DNA from: Lepidostoma basale
Lineage: Eukaryota > Arthropoda > Insecta > Trichoptera > Lepidostomatidae
NCBI GenBank assembly: GCA_022606425.2
Contig: JAHDVF020000992.1
Location: 1,116,001 to 1,180,000, forward strand
DNA: 64,000 nt
Direction of reading: 5' to 3'
Under the pieces are notes generated by a model, which was not told the origin of the DNA, ran no database searches, and was given only the letters and a program-made list of their open reading frames with translations. The translations under genes were made by a program, and so were the position numbers. Below are positions 1 to 11,245 of the stretch, piece after piece. How positions within the stretch are numbered: the first letter of the stretch is position 1; every line of letters starts with the position of its first letter.

Positions 1-117
1 TTTTAATTTCCATTCTTGGTGATCACTTTTGTTCACATTATGACGGTGAAAGATTCCACAAATGCAATTTTAGAATTATGAAAATAAAGAAAATAAAAAA
101 AATCTTTTTCAAGTGTT

Positions 118-260
118 TATTTAGTTAAATTTCACTAATGTTTGTATCTTCGACCGGTTTCCGCAGCTCGCTGCCATCTTCTGGAGGACCAAACCAGACG
201 ATTGCAGCGAGCTGCCGAAACCGGTAAAGACAGAAACATGAGTGGATTTTAACTAAATAT
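118..260. repeat. Fold-back element with paired hammerhead-like cores
   Basis: Two arms of about 68 bp (118-185 and 193-260) are imperfect inverted copies, starting and ending with ATTTAGTTAAA/TTTAACTAAAT. Each arm carries the sequence GCAGC-GA-GCTGC beside GAAACCGGT. The minus-strand motif is at 152-183 and the plus-strand motif at 194-226. The same core recurs at 7028, 40965 and, with other stems, elsewhere in the window. Read as RNA, each has a CNGAAGAU-like box, a short hairpin, GAAA and a palindromic ACCGGU. I infer a remnant of a Penelope-like or other hammerhead-bearing retroelement; no protein remains. Confidence 0.6.
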
Positions 261-2339
261 ACATTTTAAAAGATTTTTTACAAAATTTTGAAACAATGAT
301 TTTTACCATGGAATTTCAAATAACAACAGCAATTTTAGAACTTCGATTGTTCGTTATTAGGTTTGAACATTAACCGCATACTAATCTGGATTTTTCTTTA
401 GCCCTCACTTCTTATAATATGATTTAATATTAGCTTTGGTAACCGAGGAAGAGTTCACTTAATTTGTTTTCTGCGAGTTTTTCACTTGTACTAATATTGT
501 ATCACTTCCTGCGCAAAAGGCCATCTGACGTTCTCCGCGCCGTGTCGCGGTGGCTCCCATCCAGCGACACCCTTGTACCTATATTATAAAAGTTAGTTTT
601 ATTTGATTTCCTCTGTTTGGTTGGCTTCCTTTCTTCCCACGAGTCTTACATCTCCGGCTGGCGGCAGGCGCCAGGTGCTGCGGGACCTGATTTATGACCT
701 CGAAATGGAAAATTTCTGGGGATTTATTTGGCATTTGATAAACCGCCTTTTGTGTTTCCGAAATTCCCGCCGAGAAGGGAGCCGTCATTCTTTACGGGAT
801 AGAGAGCAATATCGACCGGCCAGGAATAAACGACCGACAAGCGGCGACACAATCTAAATAATACATTTTCTTCAATTGTTAGAATCTTGCTATACGAGTA
901 CAGCGCAAATCTGGTTTTATCGCTGGCACTTCTGACCTTCTACACCGTTTAGTTTTTCTTTTCACGCGACATCCCAGATTATATTTTTATCGGTACTAAC
1001 CGATTGAGCATAGGCAAGTTGGAGTATAAAATTAGTCTTATTTATGAATATCAGATAGTGAATAGTGAAATCTACGAGTGTTGCTTGTTGCTTTAATGTA
1101 TTCATAAACTATTTATTTACGGTCAATATAAAACTTATTTTATGTACACCAAACAATGATGTAAACTGCTTTATTTTGAACAATATGTATTTTTTTGTAT
1201 GTTTATTTTAATTCCCGCGTTTGAAATAAATGTATTCCTTTACGTGTTATTACACTTTAGCCCCTGTCGATAATCCGAAATAAATGTCTCTATTTGATTT
1301 ACCGCTATTTACACAAATTTCACGGCGAATGCGATGTATTGATTTATAGTTATTTGATTAAGCTCCCGGCCAGTGCAGCGTGTTAACCGAACGATTTCAG
1401 TACACTCACGTGCATGTACTTTCAGAACTAAATTGTCCATTTGGGATTACAGCGCTCGCCCTCCATTTAGAAAATATTATTTATGGTGGAGTATCCTGAA
1501 ATGCTGTCCAAACAAATATATGGTATATCCACTCAAACAGTTCACTATTTTTTTCCTTGTTTCATTAATATTGAGCATCGATATTATTAAAAATAACACC
1601 GGAAAGCTTTATATCGTTCTAATCATATCTTCGAATATAAAATGTATTCTTTTTTTAACTTATAAACATCATATATTGGTTCTTCGAAATTTATATTATA
1701 CAGTTTGATGTATGAACTTTTATTGAAAGAATATAATTATACATACATGATAAGAACAATAGTATGCATATCTCCTGTTTGATGTTCGAACATTAGTGTA
1801 ATATTTTTGGATGCAGTTATGAGTAACTTACAATACAGAATGTCACGTCGGGCGGTGCCGTCTATTGGAACCGAGAGGAACAGACGAATGCGAATTGTTT
1901 TAGTACCAAAGTTAGACTAACTCCCGCAACTCCGATTGTAGGGTTGCTAACACCCGGCCGCCCGGGCATGCTTTAGAGACATTAGTGTGTTATTTATAAC
2001 TAAATTTCTTGCCCAATACGAATTCGCCTCGTGCTTACGTTTGGGATTTTAATATCGTGTGCTGAGGTGAAGTGGCGAAGTTGAATTTAAAATACAGCCC
2101 CTTCATTCTCACCGAAGCCTTAATTTGGATTCCGCTCTAAGTGATGTTGGACAATTGTATTGCTTGACCTAAATATGTTGAATATCCCTTGAATGAACGT
2201 TTTTATACGGTGAAATGCATTTCTTTGTCTGGGATACTTTTACTAAGATTAAACGCGAGATTATTGTTAAAAAAAATGCTGTTTGAAAAATCAAACATAT
2301 GCTGAAGGAGAGCATAGTACTACAAAACCTGTGTTTGAC
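261..2339. other. AT-rich DNA with two GC-rich blocks, no gene seen
   Basis: I find no splice-bounded or domain-bearing reading frame. GC-richer blocks lie at about 603-850 and 1840-1990. Open frames of 84 and 111 codons (603-857, 1373-1708) have no recognisable domain, and the second is AT-driven, so I do not call them genes. Confidence 0.5.
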
Positions 2340-2580
2340 CTATAAATGGCCTATGGAATTGAGACCGAGACAATTGAGGACTGATACCATCATAACAAAA
2401 AGTCTCCTAAGAACCACAGAAATGAGCTCCGATCCATTGCAGGGACGACAATCCGAGACAGAGTGAGAAGTTCCGGAATAAGGAAGATCTGCGATGTCGA
2501 TTATGTTATGCGATGGGGAAGACTGAGAAGACGTTACTGGAGAGACCATGTGTAGAGAGCGTCTTGTTATATGACTGGAT
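2340..2580 (+). mobile_element. Decayed LINE fragment, C-terminal reverse transcriptase region
   Basis: Conceptual translation with frameshifts gives YGIETE followed by GTTIRDRVRSSGIRKICDV and RWGRLRRRYWRDHV. This is the pattern of the region C-terminal to the reverse transcriptase core in insect LINEs often mis-annotated as craniofacial development protein 2-like. The same region is present on the minus strand at 10524-11245 (GKTLRDRVKNTAIGEICKV). Several stops and frame changes make this a dead fragment. Confidence 0.6.
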
Positions 2581-2659
2581 GTATTCAATATAAACAACCT
2601 TATTTTTGGTATTGTGTCGCACATTTTCAACTTGTCTCGTCATAAACGCGCCCATTCGC

Positions 2660-2860
2660 ATAAAGATCATCTAGAGCTGAGAAGAGCCCCAATGGGCCGG
2701 GCCGTGAAGAGCCGCGGAGTAATCGGCCGCCGGAGAGAATTGATAAGTTGTGCGGCGTGCATTTTAATCAAAGCCCCACCAACCCGCTACCGCAACCCGA
2801 TCTGTATGGCCGCCGCGCACCTCACCCTGTCGGCAGGCGGCGGTTTGCATTTCTAATAAT
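2660..2860. other. GC/CpG-rich block
   Basis: GC-rich interval between AT-rich flanks, containing CGGCCGCCGG, CGCCGCGCACC and GGCAGGCGGCGG. It is open in more than one frame on both strands, which is expected of GC-rich sequence and is not evidence of coding. It may be a regulatory or conserved non-coding element. Confidence 0.35.
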
Positions 2861-3186
2861 TGTATTAACCGAGGAAATTGATTTTCACTTTCAAAACAGG
2901 TCGGAAAAAGAGGCCCGGAATTTAAATGTGTTTTGCGATTTCTACGCTCTGTCATCTCTTCTTCGGCTTTAATGTCATTATGCGTATGGAAAAATGAAAT
3001 GAGAGAAGTAGGATTGTCTGTTTAATTGATGATTTTTTCATGTATGCTTGAGTTTTCCAAAAGTTTACTACGGATTAACAAATATGATGTTCAATCTAAT
3101 GATTTTGTTGAAATCTCTTGATGGAAGTTCATTTTAAATAATAATGAAATTAAACGACGTTTTCATTAACTATTTCTACTTATTGA

Positions 3187-3292
3187 CTTCTTCTTCTTCT
3201 TCGATGGCCCTACAGCCCATATCGAGCCTTAGCCTCCAGTATTCTTCGCCTCCAACTCCTCCTGTCCTCCGCTTCGACTACTTGACAATAAT
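3187..3292 (-). mobile_element. 5'-truncated LINE 3' end with GAA-repeat tail
   Basis: On the minus strand the segment reads EEYWRLRLDMGCRAIEEEE and ends in (GAA)n. This is a LINE C-terminus and tail of a type dispersed in insect genomes. Only about 100 bp survive. Confidence 0.5.
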
Positions 3293-3557
3293 TGGAAGTA
3301 GTTAAAAAAACAACATCGTTTTATTTAATTATTATTTATGATATGATATTCAAAATTTTATATTGGTGAAAACGTAAAAAACATTTATTTGATGGGAATA
3401 ACGTGTTTCTCCTTATCAGGGCATTATAAGATGTAACGTTTTCATCGGTATTTAACATTTATTATGAAATTTAACATCATTGTTCAAGTAAAAGGCATTA
3501 ACGGGATGTTCATAAGATAATATTATAAATCAGGTAATTAACGTTTCGATGCTGCAG

Positions 3558-3615
3558 ATTGTAAATGAAGTAAATGCTAAAAGGCATGTCCGGGTCATGA
3601 AGTACGGGGAGACGG
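3558..3615 (+). CDS. Weak candidate exon (58 nt)
   Basis: The segment is preceded by TTTCGATGCTGCAG and followed by a strong donor, G|GTAAGTGAG. Only phase 0 is open, giving IVNEVNAKRHVRVMKYGET and ending in phase 1, which matches the start phase of the candidate exon at 6001. It also contains an internal ATG (MKYGET), so it could be a first coding exon. The pyrimidine tract upstream is poor and the peptide has no recognised domain. A chance match is at least as likely. Confidence 0.2.
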
Positions 3616-4359
3616 GTAAGTGAGCGAGAACTTTACATTGAAAATGTAACGAAAAGTTTACCTCCTACACCTCTCACGGCGATTATTTATCCCGGGCGGA
3701 ACTCATCAAAACTTAGGCTCAGTTGCAAACTCCAACGGTGCTTGAGTACACACTGTTAGTAATAATCACTCCAATAATATGCGCGAACCTGCGAATAACT
3801 TCGTCCACATTATTACATACTGTATTAGATAACCTGTGATGAGACTTCGAGGGGAATGCGTGAAGAGCTGTATGATATACATAATGTATAATGCCGAATG
3901 TGGTTACGAAACTTGTCTCGGGATCATGAGGCTCGTAGAACTAACATTTAAATAACGAATTAATTAAAATTTGCATATGGGTCTTGTCAACATAACGCTG
4001 AATTTTGATTTATTCGAAACACCCATTATATAATATCATAATGTATTTTCGATATGAGAGGCAGACCCAACACTTCTTCACGATTATACCTCGTTTCAAG
4101 CACACATTTTTATTTTATTATGTGAGTACGATTACGAATAAATCGATTTGCGTGTCATTCACTCAATGTAAAAATTAAGTATATGAGAATATTTGAAGAT
4201 ACAATATGACGTTTAATCATATTTATCTCCTTTCGTAGGGACGTGGCACGACAATTGTAGATTGAATCTTGCGAGTATGGTATATTTCACAAAACAAAGG
4301 CAATCGCGTTCGTTTTCATTTCTCTCAATCCGCAGGGACGTTTTTCACAAATCTTACCG

Positions 4360-4391
4360 TGGGGGTGCGGGTCGGGTCGGGCCGGGCGGGG
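4360..4391 (+). other. G-quadruplex-like G-run tract
   Basis: Six runs of three to five G are separated by two or three bases within 32 bp, immediately before GTAATC. This fits the standard G3+N1-7 quadruplex pattern with spare runs. It lies about 25 bp after a good acceptor-like sequence (CATTTCTCTCAATCCGCAG), but no coherent exon follows. Confidence 0.5.
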
Positions 4392-4974
4392 TAATCATAT
4401 TATGAATGTGGCAGTCGAGATCGTATCGTATCCAATTTACATGTTGTGTTAAATATATTGTACATTCGTGTTTTACATATACGAGTATGACGTGCACATA
4501 AAAGCTCTACGCGTAACTAAACTTATGAAACCCTAGACTTATACAATGAATTTTCTTTGTTTTTTAGACAGATTTTTATACGGATTTTATTTTACTATTG
4601 AGGCCGGATTAATAATTATTGTATTAAATAATAAACTATTTATACAAATTTATATTTTTTATCTTTTCATTATACATGTTTTGCGCCAATAACATGGTTA
4701 ATCTTACTAAAGCTATAAGTATTAAACGATGCTGCCTTAGCAAGACGAAACATGTCACTAACATAAAATATATCAAACTCTAAAAAAACAGAGTTTTTTA
4801 AAAATATGAATATTTAATATTTATTATTGAGTTTTTATTTTTATGAGCTCCCATATCAGTCGTTATTTCATGGTGGTATCTGGCGCCCAGCTGTCATTTA
4901 TAATTTGAATTAAAAAAATACATTCCCATTGTTATAGAACTTATAAATTTAAGATGGTCTAACAAAGTTCCATC

Positions 4975-5465
4975 GACATGCGTGTACATCGACGTGGGCG
5001 GTTCATTGTTTTATAATAGATTTCTGATAGATTTCTTCGACAGCGACAGCACAGATTGTTTTACCTACCGGCCACCAGAACAGAGAAGGATGGAGTGCCG
5101 CATCAGTAAAAGTGTGACAGTCCATTCTTTCTGCCTATCCTTTTGGGGAGACGGCGTGATTGTTATTATAGTTAGTTAGTTAGTCACCAGAACCAATCTG
5201 CCTCTAGTGACAACGGTGGGAAGAGCAATTAGTCTGCTGAACGCGGTCTCCTCGGAGATCGACGTCTTTCATATTAGTGAAGGTACGTTCATGGGACACA
5301 TACTCTTGACTTTAGAAAGTATCTTGTCTTCCTAACGTCGAACCATATATAATGCGTTCCTGGTATTATGTTGTATTTTTATAATATTTTACGTGTACTC
5401 AACTGATGCCTTAAACATTTTGCGGTGTAATGTCTTTTGAGTTAATAAACTGATTTGATTTGATA
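4975..5465 (+). mobile_element. Older LINE 3' end interrupted by a younger LINE
   Basis: Removing the 103 bp insert and one copy of the 9 bp duplication leaves a continuous frame, HRLFYLPATRTNLPLV then TTVGRAISLLNAVSSEIDVF. This resembles the C-terminal end of jockey/CR1-type LINE reverse-transcriptase proteins. The 3' part ends with GTTAATAAACTGATTTGATTTGAT, a plausible polyadenylation signal and short-repeat tail. The family name is inferred from the style of the sequence only. Confidence 0.5.
5082..5184 (+). mobile_element. LINE 3' end (YPF-GETA/TTAG-tail family), nested insertion
   Basis: A 103 bp insertion carries the family C-terminus, translated as REGWSAAS(V)KV*QSILSAYPFGETA-like sequence, and ends in a GTTAGTTAGTTAGT tail. 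It is flanked by a 9 bp direct repeat, CACCAGAAC, at 5073-5081 and 5185-5193. The duplication shows it is a target-primed insertion of a very short 5'-truncated copy. The host sequence is itself a LINE (see 4975-5465). Confidence 0.75.
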
Positions 5466-6000
5466 ATGTTTCAAAATTGATGAAATATAACACGTTGTAC
5501 GCTCTTTAACCCAACTTTCATTCTGCCTGAATAGGCGATTTGCCTCCTGTGCCGCCGACTCATTAATTTATCTCTTTAATTACAGCAGTAGATTACGTCT
5601 TCTTAAATTTTGTTTTTATGTTATTAATCGTTAGTAAAAAATAATTTCTCGCCCCATATAATGCAATGCTACCGCATATTTTTATATTATCGCCAGTCTC
5701 TTATATCTATCGCCTTATATCAAATAAAATATATTTTTTAAATGAACTTTATTCTTTGTATAGTGATATTCTTTTAATAATTTTTCGTTGTTTATATAAA
5801 AACCACGTTGATCTCAATTAAAAAAAAAAGCAACCCCCGTTTAATTGAATACTACAAAACATCGTGTAGGCATTAATCACGTACATCTAGGAATTTCAGT
5901 CAAATCCTTATCGCAACAGCGAATACTTAAAAATGTTTAATACAATTTCTGATTCAATTTGCCTACCGTTTGTGATAAATCTGTTTTTCGTTTGTTGTAG
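5466..6000. other. AT-rich DNA, nothing recognised
   Basis: AT-rich spacer ending in the acceptor-like tract GTTTTTCGTTTGTTGTAG at 5983-6000, which precedes the candidate exon at 6001. Confidence 0.5.
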
Positions 6001-6060
6001 GACTCGCTACAGCCGACGCTTTCAAGCCGACATATCCTCGCCCCTACGAACAGTTCTGTG
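6001..6060 (+). CDS. Candidate microexon, phase 1-1, 60 nt
   Basis: The segment is bounded by a T-rich acceptor (CTGTTTTTCGTTTGTTGTAG) and a consensus donor (GTG|GTAAGTAG). It is 60 nt long, so it keeps frame. In phase 1 it encodes GLATADAFKPTYPRPYEQFC if the upstream base is G. All three frames are open, so the phase is not proved by stops; phase 1 is chosen because the next clean candidate (31865-31894) is open only in phase 1. The Pro/Tyr-rich peptide ending in Cys is not a family I recognise. If real, the following intron is 25.8 kb. This is the best host-exon candidate in the window together with 31865-31894. Confidence 0.45.
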
Positions 6061-6984
6061 GTAAGTAGACGGATATCGATTGTAACATATCCAAATGGCT
6101 CTGGTGTGGAACACTTCTAACCTTAGAGTATTACACCGCTCATTTACATAGCATCGCGCGGGCTCTCCGGGAAACGATGCAGACAACGTAAAATACAAGA
6201 TTACCCAGACAAATACTATTCTACTGTGCGAGCCCACCAAGCATCGAGCATTAACGAATGAGGTTGTCCACAAGAGGAGAGTTATAATGTCTTAAACATA
6301 TAGCATTTGCTGTATTTGAAGTGTAAAATTGGAGAAAATAGCACAGAACAGACTAATATATATTCAGATTTTGATGTAATTTTTTGAATCATGCTTTCAA
6401 AACTCACCGTTAATATCTTCTGACAAGCATCATACACCTTAAAAGCCAATGTATGTTATATTATGTAAGTATACAAGTATGATAATGACATAAGTTTTCT
6501 TTCTGTCCCATATATTGCTTTTGTATACGGCATAACGTTCAAAAGCTTTTCTTTCACGAAAATAATAGCCTCTGCGAAATTCGATAAATTGATAATTGTT
6601 GGCCTTGAAGAAATACTTTTGGCACTGCCGCTAGCGCAGGGCACGGCGGCAGATAGCAGGGCGGCAGGCAGTAGGCAGCAGGGCCCGCTGCGGCAAAAGT
6701 ACATTCTATAAAGTTGAGTCATAAAAATGATTTTATGTCCAGATTTAGTACTTACGATCTTACAGTCAATATTATAATAGTAGCCAGCCTTAAACGAGAT
6801 CAATAAAACAAGCATAAAACGTTTTTTCTGACAAAATTATTATTTTACGTACCAAGCGTTGTGTGGTGCTTAACGGTTTTATGAACTCGTATGAATAATA
6901 CAGTATTATTTAATATGTTTGGAGATTTGTGGCACAAGTGTTTCTCGCAGTCAAGATTTAGTCTAATAATTTTAAAAAAATGTT
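6061..6984. other. AT-rich DNA with one GC-rich patch
   Basis: A short patch at about 6610-6710 is rich in GGCAG/GCAGC words. A minus-strand open frame of 119 codons (6456-6815) has no recognised domain. I see no gene. Confidence 0.4.
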
Positions 6985-7140
6985 TTTTTTTTAAAACTAC
7001 TTCCACCTTTGTCTTTATTTTGACAGTGACCGGTTTCAACAGGCTCGCTGACAATGACAGACTGGTCGTCAGTACTACTAGTCTGTCGATGCTTAAATCA
7101 GATCGAGCAGACAAAAGTTTGAGTAGTTCTTAAAAACATA
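6985..7140 (-). repeat. Hammerhead-like repeat remnant
   Basis: On the minus strand, 7028-7060 reads CTGTCATTGTCAGCGAGCCTGTTGAAACCGGTC. It has the same stem-loop (..CAG-CGAGC-CTG..), GAAA box and ACCGGU palindrome as the copies at 118-260 and 40965-40997. A partial second unit (CTGTCGATGC) lies at 7083-7094 on the plus strand. No coding sequence is attached. Confidence 0.5.
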
Positions 7141-7151
7141 ATTTTATTTCA

Positions 7152-7440
7152 TTATTACAATTTGGAAATTGAAAAATAACGTTGTTTATTATCCACTAAA
7201 ATATTAAATAACACATGTTTCGGAGGAGACCTCCATATTCAGGTGTAAATATATAACAAAAAACTAAACAATGAAACTTTAAACGCATTTAAAAATCGAT
7301 TTTGAAATGCGTTTTTATAAGTCTTTCTTTGTTAAGTTTTTTGTTATGTATTTACACCTGGAGGTCTCCGAAACATATCGTGTTATTTAATATTTTAGTG
7401 GATAATAAACAACGTTAATTTTCAATTGTATTACATTGGA
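7152..7440. repeat. Fold-back element, ~90 bp inverted arms
   Basis: The left arm (7152-7250) and right arm (7345-7440) are near-perfect inverted copies that include AACGTTGTTTATTATCCACT and ACACATGTTTCGGAGGAGACC. The spacer holds a smaller palindrome (ACGCATTT..AAATGCGT). Each arm carries CCTG..GGAGGTCTC-CGAAACATRT, again a hairpin followed by GAAAC and a near-palindromic hexamer. This is a member of the hammerhead-like group with its own sequence. Confidence 0.65.
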
Positions 7441-8109
7441 ATTCCACAGTATTAATATGGACATGAACAAATATGAACATCCATGTAGAGAATTCAGTAA
7501 AATCATTTGATTAACTTAAAAAAAACCTTAACCTTAAAAAGAAACGGCGTGATTGTTGTTAACTATCTTCTTCACAACCGTATTTCATGAAATGATTAAT
7601 TATTTTGAACACATTAAAATTATCTGGTTCTCTCGATTTTAGTGGATAAAAGCGTTACTTGCTATCAATACAATAAGACGCCTTAAATTATTCCCTTTAA
7701 TTCAATATTATACTTAACTTCCGCTCTGTTTGATCTGTTATTATCTTTAAATGTAATATAATATAACGTACAGTAATAATGATTGTACCTAGGATGCAAT
7801 GTTTATAGTTTCGTGAACAATTGTGTAAAATTCGGTACTAATGAAAGCGCCAATTTTGGCCTTAACTAATAATACAATGTTTTTCGTTAATTTTTATATA
7901 TTGTTACATTCCTACCTAGCTAGGAATGAGTTATCTAATATTATTAATAATACAGGTATCTGCGGCAAACTGAATTTTTAATAGATAGATGGCAGAATCT
8001 TCGTCTAATGTTCGGTAATCGTTTATTTCTATCCACGAATAGAAGGTGCGTAGCAATAGACTATTGATACCACATGTCTTTGTTCACCCCTGCCATGACG
8101 ACCTGATGT
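7441..8109. other. AT-rich DNA, nothing recognised
   Basis: No open frame of interest, no recognised repeat and no splice-bounded segment. Confidence 0.5.
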
Positions 8110-8111
8110 TA

Positions 8112-8943
8112 TTAGGGGTACCCATAAGTAATGTCGTTTTTTTCGATGCCTAATCTTTAAAATAGTCTCCTTCGGTCTATTATGCAGTAAGGGCGTGTTA
8201 TAAGTTTTGTAGTTTTGTAGTGTAGCTGCAACCTGCTCGTGGCCTAGCGACAAAATAAAACGGTTTCTTTATCCCTCTGACAACAATGGTAGAGACGTGT
8301 CCGTTGGAACAAAATATGCGGAGTTGTATACTTTTTCAATATCATTTGAAAAATAAAGCGACAGAAGCTACGAAGGATATTAACGAGATTTACGGTGGCA
8401 TATTGGATGTCAGGAAATGCCAGCGATGGTTCAAAAAATTTAAATCTCGTAATATGTGTTTGGAAAATGAGCCTCGAAGTGGATGACCCGTCCAGGCGGA
8501 TGAAGCAGCTGTGAAGTCGAAAATCGAAGACGACCCAATGCTGACCATTGAGAAATTATCGAAAAAGGTCGGTTCAGCACGATAACGCGCGACCTCATGT
8601 TGCAAAATTTACGCGTAAAAAATCTTAGGTTGGTCATCCTGTTGCATTTTCCATACTGGCCGGATCTCGCACCATCTGAATCTAATTTATTTCGTTCTAT
8701 GGAACATTTTTTAAGGGATCAAAATTTCAATGCTTTAGAAGAGGTGAATACAGCCCTATCCGAATATTTTCAGTCAAAATCCGCTGAATTTTACAAGAAG
8801 GGCATGGATGATTTGAAAAACAGGTGGCAGAAGGTTATATATAATATGGGGAATCATTTTATATAAGAAAAGTTAAGTAAAGTATAAAAAAATTGTTTTG
8901 AATTTCATTGAAAAAAAACGACATTACTTATGGGTACCCCTAA
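8112..8943 (+). mobile_element. Internally deleted mariner transposon
   Basis: The terminal inverted repeats begin TTAGGGGTACCCATAAG and match for about 30 bp at both ends. They are flanked by TA at 8110-8111 and 8944-8945, the mariner target duplication. The element is 832 bp against about 1.3 kb for a full mariner. The missing part lies inside the transposase gene. The intact ends mean it could in principle be mobilised in trans by a compatible transposase. Confidence 0.9.
8286..8866 (+). pseudogene. Mariner transposase remnant
   Basis: The start at 8286 (MVETCPLEQ) leads into the N-terminal helix-turn-helix domain, including RKCQRWFKKFKSRN and a damaged ENEPRSG end; the frame then hits TGA at 8484. 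After a linker the sequence jumps directly to HDNARPHVAKFTRKK, with the second catalytic Asp at 8581, then PDLAPSE at 8663-8680 with Glu where D34D mariners have Asp, then the conserved tail FRSMEHFLRDQNFNALEEVN. The first catalytic motif (GDE) and about 450 bp are deleted, and at least two further frame breaks are present. The style is closest to mellifera/cecropia-type mariners; that assignment is tentative. Confidence 0.85.
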
Positions 8944-8945
8944 TA

Positions 8946-10382
8946 TGTTCATAAAATAGTACTCATTGTATATATGTATTATATATACTTATTCCCAACA
9001 TTCACATAAGAGCGAAACATCGGTTAGGCGCCGTAGTTTCCGATTCGGCAATGTCTTAATTACACGGGAATTCGGCATCTTGTTTGCATATCACCGATCA
9101 CCTCCGCCCTACCTTCTTCCTCCCACTCTTGCGGGGGTGTCAGACTGTTCATATTTAACTTGCTGTATCTTCACTAACAATACGATATCGTCCTATCTAA
9201 TTTATTAACTTGATATCTCATTACTTATTTAAGTATTATAAACGACTGTATGCTTTAGTAACACGAGGTTTATTTTACTTAAGTTTATGAGGTAAATTAT
9301 AAATGACCCGTTTTCGTACGAGTAATATAGATTTTGATGATTGTTATTTGATGAAAAATATGTGTACCTACGAGTTTAGATTTTTACGTTATATGTTATT
9401 GACGTCAGCTTTTCCCAATGAAAAATATATTACGTTTATTATTTTTTCATCAACCGTAATACTTATGTAGAAAAAATATGAAATAATATCGTTTTAATAT
9501 ACGAGTATCTTACGTGTCGTGTTTTTATCCAATGAATTATTTTTAAATGTGATATGTTCTCAGATAATTTGACATAAGAAATATATCGCTCGTTGCGAGA
9601 AAAAGGAGTTGCTCATAATTGTATCGCGCGACAATGCTTTAGTGAAGATATAATACATTTAAAATTATGTTATAGAGCTTTATTTTCAGTTGATTTCAAG
9701 AAATGTCTCGGGGAACCTGGCGGCGACGTCTTTCTCTAGTCCGCTAGACAGATGACACGTGGAAAATAAGGCGAGAGATGGATCGGATATGAAAACAAAA
9801 CAAAATGAAAAAAAGCTTCTTAGTAAAGTATAACAGTACGCGGATACGTACTGAAAAATATTTCGTTTGAAATTTGGTTTTATTAATTGTTCAATGATCA
9901 TAAATTAATTTTGATTTCATCTTATTTTCATTTTAATAGGTCAGTAATAATTTGGCCGAAATTACAAAATTTGTATCGAAAAGTTCAGATGGCCCAATTC
10001 CCCTCATTGAAAATTTTAATTTTGTATTCTTCTGGCAGTTCTGGTGATCGCGAAAATATATATTACGTATACACAGGGATCGGTCCCGCGGAGCGTAATA
10101 ATTTAATTAACCTTCGCAGTTAGCGAGATGCGAACTGGAATATTATTTTAGACTTCCGGGTGTTTAATGATCTTCACGCAGACTTTTTAAATATCTTTCC
10201 ATTGGCCAGGACCTAACTTTGTATGGAGATCCTGCCACCTGCTCTCGACTCTATATTTGAAATGTTTTTAATTAAATAGTCAAATGATTACTAAGATGGT
10301 TCAGGTACGCGGGAATTAACGAATTGAAGAAACAATGATAAAGAAAGATTAATTTCTAAATTTAAAATTTAAAAGACGATGA
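8946..10382. other. AT-rich DNA, no gene seen
   Basis: Open frames of 60-80 codons (8966-9208, 9686-9901, 9887-10123) are isolated, have no domains and no useful splice context. Two TACGAGTA 8-mers occur here (9317, 9500). Confidence 0.45.
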
Positions 10383-10460
10383 GTTGTTCCAGAGAAGCCT
10401 CCACAGAAGTGGTAGCCAACGTCGGGGAGGCCTGATATGGCACATGAAGAAGAAGAAGAT
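10383..10460 (+). mobile_element. LINE 3' terminus with GAA tail
   Basis: The segment GTGGTAGCCAACGTCGGGGAGG..CACATGAAGAAGAAGAAG matches the 3' end of the LINE at 58441-58704 (ATTGCCAACGTTGGGGGGATCC..CACTTGAAGAAGAAG). Only the last ~75 bp are kept. Confidence 0.6.
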
Positions 10461-10523
10461 GATACGATTTTTTTTTCATATTTCAATAATTTTGTGTTTG
10501 TGTAATTAAGTTTAATTTCTTCT

Positions 10524-11245
10524 CCTTCTTTTTTTAGACCTTATGTCTGTTACTGTAATCAGGCTGGCCTCTCTTGGGAGGTCGACTCCCAGCTATCCCT
10601 CCATCTCATTGGCAGTCTTCCGAGGGGGTGCGGGGGCGGTAGTCGGCAGGAATCTGATGTGCCACAGCGTCTGGAGTTCCGGAGGGATCCATCCTCTGCA
10701 CGTGCGCATTCCAGTATCTTCTGCGTTGTCTGCCCCATCTCCACCTTGCAGATTTCGCCGATAGCCGTGTTCTTCACCCTATCTCGAAGAGTCTTTCCTG
10801 CTAACATCCTCAGTGTCCGCATCTCTGCCACCCGCCCTTAAGCCTTCGTTCTTGTGGTATCCGCTCTGGTCTCAATGCTATATGTCAGTATAGGCCTTAT
10901 GCAGGTTTTGTATATTCGGACCTTACTGTCTGTTCTCATATACGAGTACTTATTACCTTGAGACAACCTGATACCGCCGAAGCTTTGTTGACTTGTCCCA
11001 TTATTTTACTGACAAGATCATTTTGACTGAGCAGATCCACTCCCAGATATCTAAACTTCGCAACCTGTTTCAGCATTCTGTCATTTATGGATAACCTGGT
11101 TCTTTTGAGAATGTCATAGTTTTTATTTTCTCAACTGAGATCATCATATTGAAGTTGGCGGCCGATGTCTGGAATCTACAGGTATTTAAGAGTCTCTCCA
11201 GTTCGTCTTCCGACTCTGCCATCAGTGCACCATCCTCCTAGTTGA
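10524..11245 (-). mobile_element. Decayed LINE, reverse transcriptase C-terminal half
   Basis: Read on the minus strand from about 11245: EDGALMAESEDELERLLNTC, then ISVEK, an SGSGSAQS-like stretch, VRIYKTCIRPILTYSIETRA and EMRTLRMLAGKTLRDRVKN. These are the end of the palm (YADD region, here changed to .xED) and the thumb/connection of an insect LINE reverse transcriptase. Stops and frameshifts are frequent. The minus-strand 3' tail is the A/G-rich run antisense to TTCTCCTTCTTTTTTTAG at 10520-10538. It is non-functional. Confidence 0.75.

Larger units (their letters stand above)
3293..4974. other. AT-rich DNA, no clear gene
   Basis: Mostly AT-rich sequence. It contains one weak candidate exon (3558-3615) and a G-rich tract (4360-4391), both listed separately. 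Nothing else is recognised. Confidence 0.45.

Noticed and set aside
10520..10540. Excellent-looking acceptor TTCTCCTTCTTTTTTTAG
   Set aside because: It is the antisense of the A/G-rich 3' tail of the minus-strand LINE at 10524-11245, not a splice site in a host gene.
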